From assembly GCF_004014715.1 (NCBI RefSeq), contig NZ_CP034835.1, forward strand, positions 3,658,001 through 3,722,000: a stretch of 64,000 nt of DNA. The letters are read 5' to 3'. Position 1 is the first letter of the stretch. The number at the start of each line of letters is the position of its first letter. This document shows positions 58,744 to 64,000 of the stretch, one piece after another. The DNA is from Pseudoalteromonas sp. R3 (GTDB taxonomy: Bacteria; Pseudomonadota; Gammaproteobacteria; Enterobacterales; Alteromonadaceae). Under the pieces are notes generated by a model. The model made no database searches. It worked only from the letters and a program-made list of their open reading frames with translations, and was not told where the DNA came from. A program made the translations under genes and the position numbers.

Positions 58744-59322
58744 ATGATCTTATACGGCTCCGACACGTCTCCATACGTCAGGCGCATCCGCATCTACTGC
58801 CTTCGCCATGATATTACCCTGGACTATCGAAAACTGGACATCTTCAGTGATGAAGGCAGAACGACGCTTAACCAATATAACCCGGCAAGAAAGTTACCGT
58901 TTCTGCTCGCTGATGATCAAGCGGTATTAGACTCAAATGTCATTGCCCGTTATTTACAACAGAAGTTTTCCCTCCCCCACCTCAACTGGGAGCAAGAAAA
59001 CCTCTTGACGATCCTTAATGCTTGTAACGATTCCCTGGTAGAACTTTTGCTGTGCCAGCGTTCTGAGTTTGATACTAACGAAGACAGACTATTCTTTAAC
59101 CTTCAACGTGGCAGAATAGCTGAAACCTTAAAAGTATTAGAGCAGCGTTGTCAGGAAAACGTATTTTTAAACTGCGAGTATCTTCAGATCAGTTTATACT
59201 GCCTGCTGGATTGGATCCGCTTCAGAAACCTGTTCGACTTAACAGCGTACAGTGCTCTGGAGCAGTTTTATGACCAGTGGCAGTCTCTTGATGAGGCACG
59301 TCTTACAGATCCCAGAGCGTAA
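58744..59322 (+). CDS. Glutathione S-transferase family protein
   Basis: A 192-residue protein. The N-terminal thioredoxin fold has SDTSPYVRRIRIYCLRH and NPARKLPFLL (the cis-Pro glutathione site), then a helical domain. ATG 58744 is preferred to the GTG at 58741 because AAGGA is well spaced from it. Function in the family is broad. Its TAA stop is shared with the first bases of a dispersed repeat. Confidence 0.85.
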   Translation: MILYGSDTSPYVRRIRIYCLRHDITLDYRKLDIFSDEGRTTLNQYNPARKLPFLLADDQAVLDSNVIARYLQQKFSLPHLNWEQENLLTILNACNDSLVELLLCQRSEFDTNEDRLFFNLQRGRIAETLKVLEQRCQENVFLNCEYLQISLYCLLDWIRFRNLFDLTAYSALEQFYDQWQSLDEARLTDPRA

Positions 59323-59482
59323 TACCAATTTGCTTAATTAAGTGTGCTATTTTGAGGCGAGAAAATAGGGTCGATAACAAGGCGAAAATTTCGCTATTTA
59401 GTCGCTCTAAATGAGAAACTTTTAACGCCGATAGCGTCGTATTTTCTCCTTCAAATTGAACAAGTATTAAGTGAAATTGGTA
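59321..59482 (+). repeat. Copy C of the AATACCAATTT-ended repeat
   Basis: About 162 bp, beginning on the stop codon of the preceding gene. It matches copy A (reversed) nearly throughout; the halves are imperfect complements, e.g. ATTTTGAGGCGAGAAAATA on the left against AATTTGAAGGAGAAAATA on the right strand. Confidence 0.9.
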
Positions 59483-59509
59483 GAAGCTCGTTAACTTTGG
59501 AAATACACC

Positions 59510-59860
59510 ATGAGTGACATCGAAATAGAATCGGAAGTAGTCAGTTTTGTCGTTGCAGCGAAAGAACAGGAGCAAGTGTGGGCACTGGGCTCAGAAGATG
59601 GCGGCCTGGTTGTCGTTGACTCTAACCAGTTTGAAGAATCAGACGTGTTACTGTTGTGGGATAACGAAGACAATGCAAAAGCACAATGTCGTGATGAGTG
59701 GGCTGATTTTAAACCTATCGCCATCGCACTTGACGAGCTGCTTGACGAATGGATTGAAGATTTACGCGACGATAACGCGCTGCTGGGTCTTAACTGGAAC
59801 GATGACAACGTCTGTACAGAAATAGAGCCTGTCGGCCTTGCCCGAGCATTGTCTGAATAA
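59510..59860 (+). CDS. DUF2750 family protein
   Basis: A 116-residue acidic, soluble protein. VWALGSEDGGLVVVDS, LLLWDNEDNAKAQCRDEW and LDELLDEWIEDLRDDNALLGLNWN match the DUF2750 pattern. No catalytic motif is visible and the function is unknown. Confidence 0.8.
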   Translation: MSDIEIESEVVSFVVAAKEQEQVWALGSEDGGLVVVDSNQFEESDVLLLWDNEDNAKAQCRDEWADFKPIAIALDELLDEWIEDLRDDNALLGLNWNDDNVCTEIEPVGLARALSE

Positions 59861-59866
59861 TCCCGC

Positions 59867-60250
59867 TTAGTCTGCGCAAACCAAGGCAACGAGCGTGCCT
59901 TCTATTGAGCGCACATAAGCCTGTGTGTGCTCTCCCTTTTGGCAGGGCGGCGACAAAGGCTCTGCGCCTGCCTCAACCGCTTTGTCGTAGCTTTTTGCGA
60001 CATTCTCACAACCTAATGTCAATTCAAACCCCAGTGCAGGCTGCTTGGGCTGACTACGGATATAGCTTTGTTTAAACTGCGCCTGAGCAACTGGGTGTGT
60101 GGCAAATGCCAGTAGCACTTCTCCGGTATCCAGCTCACCATAATCCCCGTCCTCGCTGAGACCACAGGCACTCAGGCCAAATGCCTGATAATAAAAGTCC
60201 AGTACCTCTTCGACACTATCAACATAGATCACGGTTTTCAGAAACTGCAT
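59867..60250 (-). CDS. VOC-family (glyoxalase/bleomycin-resistance) protein
   Basis: A 127-residue vicinal-oxygen-chelate protein: two beta-alpha-beta repeats, VIYVDSVEEVLDFYYQAFGL at the start and EAGAEPLSPPCQKGEHTQAYVRSIEGT in the second. A plausible Glu ligand sits in GFELTLG. The reaction is not predictable. Convergent with the DUF2750 gene, six bases apart. Confidence 0.82.
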   Translation of the reverse strand: MQFLKTVIYVDSVEEVLDFYYQAFGLSACGLSEDGDYGELDTGEVLLAFATHPVAQAQFKQSYIRSQPKQPALGFELTLGCENVAKSYDKAVEAGAEPLSPPCQKGEHTQAYVRSIEGTLVALVCAD

Positions 60251-60342
60251 GGCGAATATTCGGGCTAAATAAATATAAATAAAGCATATTTTTCGTTCAG
60301 CGTAAACCGATTTAGGATCCAGACAACAATGAGGGAGGCAGT

Positions 60343-60369
60343 AAAAAGGGCACCATTTGCGCCCTTTTT
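60343..60369 (-). terminator. der terminator
   Basis: AAAAAGGGC and GCCCTTTTT form a 9-bp stem round a 9-base loop; the minus-strand T-run follows about 10 bases after the der stop. Confidence 0.8.
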
Positions 60370-60376
60370 CAAGCAG

Positions 60377-61849
60377 TTACTGCTTGTTCTTTTGCTCTTT
60401 GGTAAACGCTCTGAGTTTACGCTTCTGCGACAAAGTCATTTTGTTGGTGCGACCAGAATACGGGTTATCCCCTTCACGGAACTCAATCTTAATCGGCGTC
60501 CCCATGATATTTAGCGCTTTGCGATAGTAATTCATCAGGTAACGCTTATAGCTATCGGGCAAATCATGTACCTGGTTGCCGTGGATCACGATTCGCGGCG
60601 GGTTATAACCACCGGCATGGGCATATTTAAGCTTAACGCGACGACCTCGTACCAGAGGTGGTTGGTGATCGGCCTGAGCCATATCCATGATGCGTCTGAG
60701 CATGGCGGTACTAACACGCTTAGTTGCCGACTCATAAGCCTCTTCAACCGATTCAAATAAGTGTCCTACCCCAGTCCCGTGCAGTGCCGAAATAAAGTGC
60801 AGGCGCGCAAAATCGATAAAACCAAGACGGCGGTCCAGTTCAGACTTAATACGCTCTTTCACGTAGTCATCCAGACCATCCCACTTATTTACTGCAATCA
60901 CCAAAGAGCGACCAGCATTGAGTGCAAAACCTAGCAAGCTGAGATCCTGATCAGAGATACCATCACGGGCATCGATCACCAATAAAATAACGTTGGCGTC
61001 TTCAATTGCTTTGAGTGTTTTGATTACCGAGAACTTTTCAACCACATCACTGACTTTCTTGCGCTTACGAACACCAGCCGTATCGATCAGTACATAGTCA
61101 CGCTCATTACGGGTCATCGGGATATAGATGGAGTCCCGTGTGGTGCCCGGCATATCGTACACAATGACGCGCTCTTCACCGAGAATGCGGTTAGTAAGTG
61201 TCGATTTGCCCACATTTGGACGACCAATTATCGCCAGTTTAATGGGCTTGTCTTCAAAGCCGGTTTTACCCTCTTCCGGGGCTTCTTCCCCTTCCAGATA
61301 AAGCTCTGTCAGCAGCTCATCATCCTGCTCAATTTCATCTTCTTCAGCAGCCAGTTCAGCGATCACCGGACCTAGCGTGGCTTCCAGGAGTTGCGTCACA
61401 CCACGACCATGCGCTGCGGCGATATGATACACCTCACCCAATGCTAACTGGTAAAACTCGGCACAGTTAGAATCAGCGTCAATACCGTCTGTTTTATTGG
61501 CAACAACAAAGCTTTTCTTTTGTTGTTTACGTAAGTGCTGCGCTATGGCTTGGTCAGCCGCGGTCATGCCAGCACGAGCATCAACCAGAAAGAGCACCAC
61601 ATCGGCTTCTTCGATGGCCAGCAAAGATTGCTCTGCCATTTCCGTTTCGATACCTTCTTCACTGCCATCAATACCGCCGGTATCGACCACGATAAATTCA
61701 TAGCCATCATAGTTTGCCTGGCCATATTTACGGTCACGTGTTAAGCCGGGAAAGTCCGCCACCAACGCATCACGCGTGCGGGTAAGACGGTTAAATAAAG
61801 TGGATTTACCCACATTGGGTCGCCCGACGAGAGCGATCACAGGAAGCAT
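60377..61849 (-). CDS. der: Ribosome-biogenesis GTPase Der (EngA)
   Basis: Double-GTPase needed for 50S subunit assembly. 490 residues: first G domain ([15 protein letters not shown] near the N-terminus), second G domain near 210 ([26 protein letters not shown]), and a C-terminal KH-like domain. The ~40-residue linker between them is acidic ([10 protein letters not shown]). Last gene of the hisS-yfgM-bamB-der series. Confidence 0.97.
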   Translation of the reverse strand: MLPVIALVGRPNVGKSTLFNRLTRTRDALVADFPGLTRDRKYGQANYDGYEFIVVDTGGIDGSEEGIETEMAEQSLLAIEEADVVLFLVDARAGMTAADQAIAQHLRKQQKKSFVVANKTDGIDADSNCAEFYQLALGEVYHIAAAHGRGVTQLLEATLGPVIAELAAEEDEIEQDDELLTELYLEGEEAPEEGKTGFEDKPIKLAIIGRPNVGKSTLTNRILGEERVIVYDMPGTTRDSIYIPMTRNERDYVLIDTAGVRKRKKVSDVVEKFSVIKTLKAIEDANVILLVIDARDGISDQDLSLLGFALNAGRSLVIAVNKWDGLDDYVKERIKSELDRRLGFIDFARLHFISALHGTGVGHLFESVEEAYESATKRVSTAMLRRIMDMAQADHQPPLVRGRRVKLKYAHAGGYNPPRIVIHGNQVHDLPDSYKRYLMNYYRKALNIMGTPIKIEFREGDNPYSGRTNKMTLSQKRKLRAFTKEQKNKQ

Positions 61850-61874
61850 AGACTACCTCTTTTAAAAACAACAA

Positions 61875-61897
61875 AAGGCTTCGCACCGCGAAGCCTT
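61875..61897 (-). terminator. Hairpin between bamB and der
   Basis: AAGGCTTCGC, ACC, GCGAAGCCTT forms a 10-bp stem; on the minus strand TTTTG follows. It could partly end transcription before der. Confidence 0.6.
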
Positions 61898-61923
61898 ACT
61901 TCTATTTAAACCGTATAAAGTGA

Positions 61924-63099
61924 TTACGGAATTTTTACCGCACTGACTTCACCATCACGGGTGTACAGGATCAGTTTGTCGTCTACCACGATTGGCTCGA
62001 CAAAAAAGCCCGAACTATCAAATTCTTCGCGAGAAACCAGTGCACCGGTTTGCTTGTCTAACCAATGCAGGTTTCCTTCCTGATCTCCAACCACCAGATA
62101 ATCGCCAGCTACCGCTGGGGTGGTAAGGTACCAGCCACGTAACGCGGACTGACTCCAGCGCTCGATACCTGATTCTCTATCTAGAGCATAGAGTACGCCC
62201 TCGCTATCTACCAAATAAATGGTATTCAGCTCAATGCTCAGATCCCGATAGCTGCTGTATTCGCGATCCCAGATCACATTACCATTGCGCACATCTAATG
62301 CAGCTAGTTTACCATTATACGCTATGGTATACACGGTACTACCCATCACAATCGGCTTAGTATCTACATCAACCAGGCGCTCAAACTCAGAGGCACCTTT
62401 TGCCAGAGCAATATCTGTACTCCAGGCCATGAATCCGTTTTCAGCAATCAATACCGACAGCTTGCCACTCTCTTCACCGATCAGTACGCCGCCATTCGCG
62501 GACGTGGGTGAACTCAAACCACGCAACGTCAGTGCCGGTACTTCCTGCTCAAACTGCCAGCGCTCTTCACCTGTATCAGGGTGTAGTGCCAGCAACTTAC
62601 CTGAGCCCAGGTTCACATATACCAAGCCATCTCCGGCTGCGGGTACGGACAAAGATTCTCCTGGAACGGATTTACGCCACACCACTTCGCCTGTTTCGCG
62701 GTCCAATGCAACAACTTCACCATGCTCCGAGCCAATATACAGCTTGCCATAGGCCTGCAAAATGCCACCGGACAACTTTGCACTGTCATCGTCTTCCCAG
62801 GGCCAAAAAGCAGGGTTGTCTCGGGTATCGACTTCCCATAGCGTATCACCACTGCTGACATCCAGCGCAGCAACAAGACCGTTTCGCTCTGCCACGTAGA
62901 CCGTATTTTGATAGAAAGCAGGGACCAAACGAGAGAAGTAATGCTCAACGCCATCACCCACAGACTCTTGCCAAACCACGTCAGTTTCAAACTGGTTTAC
63001 AATCTCAGGTAGCACCAACTCTTCTTCATCATCACTTGAGGAGCACCCCAGTAACGACGCCATACACAGCGCCAGAGAGGCCATAGTCAACTTCTTCAT
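61924..63099 (-). CDS. bamB: Outer membrane assembly lipoprotein BamB
   Basis: Beta-propeller lipoprotein of the BAM complex that folds outer membrane proteins. 391 residues with signal and lipobox (MASLLGCSS), then eight-blade PQQ-type repeats (SGDTLWEVDTR, TGEVVWRKSVP, TGEERWQFEQE, ALDVRNGNVIWDRE). An acidic stretch follows the lipid anchor. Nine bases after yfgM. Confidence 0.95.
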   Translation of the reverse strand: MKKLTMASLALCMASLLGCSSSDDEEELVLPEIVNQFETDVVWQESVGDGVEHYFSRLVPAFYQNTVYVAERNGLVAALDVSSGDTLWEVDTRDNPAFWPWEDDDSAKLSGGILQAYGKLYIGSEHGEVVALDRETGEVVWRKSVPGESLSVPAAGDGLVYVNLGSGKLLALHPDTGEERWQFEQEVPALTLRGLSSPTSANGGVLIGEESGKLSVLIAENGFMAWSTDIALAKGASEFERLVDVDTKPIVMGSTVYTIAYNGKLAALDVRNGNVIWDREYSSYRDLSIELNTIYLVDSEGVLYALDRESGIERWSQSALRGWYLTTPAVAGDYLVVGDQEGNLHWLDKQTGALVSREEFDSSGFFVEPIVVDDKLILYTRDGEVSAVKIP

Positions 63100-63108
63100 G
63101 GCTACTCC

Positions 63109-63726
63109 TTAAAGTGCTGTTGTGCCAGCCAGGTCATCCAGTTTGATTTGCAACAGTGGGTTATTATCGCTGCCACCGGCTGTCACTGCCTTTTGGTATT
63201 CATCACGCGCGGCGTCTTTTTTACCTTGCGCTAAAAGAATATCACCTTTAACTTCAGCAAGCTGAGCTGCAAAGCTTGCAGGCATTTGATTGCCTAATGT
63301 AGTCATTGCCGCACTGTAGTCTTGTTGCGCCGCCTGAACGCGCGCCAAACGCAGATAGGCCGTAGCTTTTAACTCTGGCGCTTGCACGGTGCTTGCTGCG
63401 AAGCTCAGCTTCTCTTGTGCAACATCCAGCTTGCCTTGCTCCACCGCTTCTTTAGCAGCAACAAAAGCAGCCAGAACTGCGTAGCTAGACTCGCCGTTAT
63501 TCGTTAAAAACTCATCGCTTTTGGTCAGAACGTCACCACTATCAACCAGCTGGTTGTAGGCTTCAGAACCGGCTTCTGCGCTATCGATTTGATGCTGATT
63601 GTAAGCTTTCCAACCATACAGACCACCCAGGCCCAGCACCGCGCCGATAATCAAAGATGTTCCATTTTCACGGAAAAATCGTTTTATTGCTTCGGCTTGT
63701 TGTTCTTCTGTTGAATAAATTTCCAT
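63109..63726 (-). CDS. yfgM: YfgM, ancillary SecYEG translocon protein
   Basis: A 205-residue inner-membrane protein with one N-terminal helix (SLIIGAVLGLGGLYGWKAY, about 25-43) and a periplasmic TPR-like domain. Binds PpiD at the Sec translocon. Between hisS and bamB, the usual order. Confidence 0.9.
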   Translation of the reverse strand: MEIYSTEEQQAEAIKRFFRENGTSLIIGAVLGLGGLYGWKAYNQHQIDSAEAGSEAYNQLVDSGDVLTKSDEFLTNNGESSYAVLAAFVAAKEAVEQGKLDVAQEKLSFAASTVQAPELKATAYLRLARVQAAQQDYSAAMTTLGNQMPASFAAQLAEVKGDILLAQGKKDAARDEYQKAVTAGGSDNNPLLQIKLDDLAGTTAL

Positions 63727-63799
63727 TCTGACCTCTTTATTAATAGCGTAAAGCCAGTACCCAACTTTTGAGTAACCCGGCTTTACTGCGCATCAGCGC

Positions 63800-64000
63800 T
63801 TATTCCACCAACGTTGACAACAGGCTCTTTGCCTCTGCCAGTGTCAGGGTAACTTGTTCTTTATGTTCGCGGAGATACTTAACAGTCACCTTACCTTCGG
63901 CCAATTCATCTTCGCCAAAAATCAGGGCAACCAAGGCATCGCTTTTGTCCGCACGTTTTAATTGTTTCTTGAAGTTGCCACCACCGGCGTTAACCAGTAC
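63800..64000 (-). CDS. hisS: Histidyl-tRNA synthetase, C-terminal part (start outside window)
   Basis: The last 67 codons, open to the right edge, end at TAA 63800-63802. The visible part, VLVNAGGGNFKKQLKRADKSDA, LIFGEDELAEGKVTVKYL, matches the C-terminal anticodon-binding domain of HisS. The next gene on the strand is yfgM, as in E. coli. Confidence 0.94.
   Translation of the reverse strand, partial: VLVNAGGGNFKKQLKRADKSDALVALIFGEDELAEGKVTVKYLREHKEQVTLTLAEAKSLLSTLVE

Overview
The window reads as the chromosome of a marine gammaproteobacterium, most likely Pseudoalteromonas or a close relative in the Alteromonadales. The reasons are the overall gene content, the gammaproteobacterial order queG/nnr-tsaE-amiB-mutL-miaA-hfq-hflX-hflK-hflC, the order hisS-yfgM-bamB-der, a complete isc operon, the sodium-motor gene motX beside purA, and a secondary-metabolite megasynthase. 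The genus is an inference; no 16S rRNA gene is present. Both edges cut a gene: a polyketide synthase on the left (its start lies outside) and hisS on the right (only the last 67 codons are present).

Layout. 1-4.74 kb: the last module of a modular polyketide synthase with no acyltransferase domain (trans-AT type), ending in a thioester reductase and closed by a terminator. 4.8-14.1 kb: housekeeping genes serB, smp/ytjB, tatD, pdxH, argS, prfC, interrupted by two accessory genes: a 59-residue peptide at 6733-6912 that looks like the precursor of a ribosomally made, modified peptide, and a stand-alone type II thioesterase at 12295-13035 that may edit the PKS. A ZntB-like channel and tRNA-Arg(CCG) follow. 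14.4-22.2 kb: accessory metabolism. This part has a small helix-turn-helix gene, a probable thiamine-salvage operon (YkoF-like protein, PnuC/PnuT transporter, kinase) behind an NTF2-like lipoprotein and a GH109-type secreted enzyme, a sugar kinase next to a frameshifted nucleotidyltransferase, and gabD. 22.3-29.7 kb: isc operon (iscR-S-U-A-hscB-hscA-fdx) with three IscR-like operators, then trmJ and suhB. 29.9-41.3 kb: an acid-sugar dehydratase/aldolase pair, cytochrome c, a DUF2058 protein, an MFS transporter, a YbaK deacylase, tRNA-Ala(UGC), proBA, a cation/proton antiporter and motX. 41.4-54.1 kb: purA, then the hfl/mutL/queG superoperon region. 54.3-60.2 kb: a hybrid histidine kinase with its response regulator and small stress or hypothetical genes. 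60.4-64 kb: der, bamB, yfgM, hisS.

Three copies (29757-29920, 35579-35801, 59321-59482) of one imperfectly palindromic intergenic repeat with AATACCAATTT ends are present. Two of them begin exactly on the stop codon of a gene. The least explained items are the orphan peptide precursor, the repeat family, the trans-AT PKS terminus with its distant thioesterase, and the GH109/kinase/broken nucleotidyltransferase block. No insertion sequence, integrase, CRISPR array or rRNA gene was seen.
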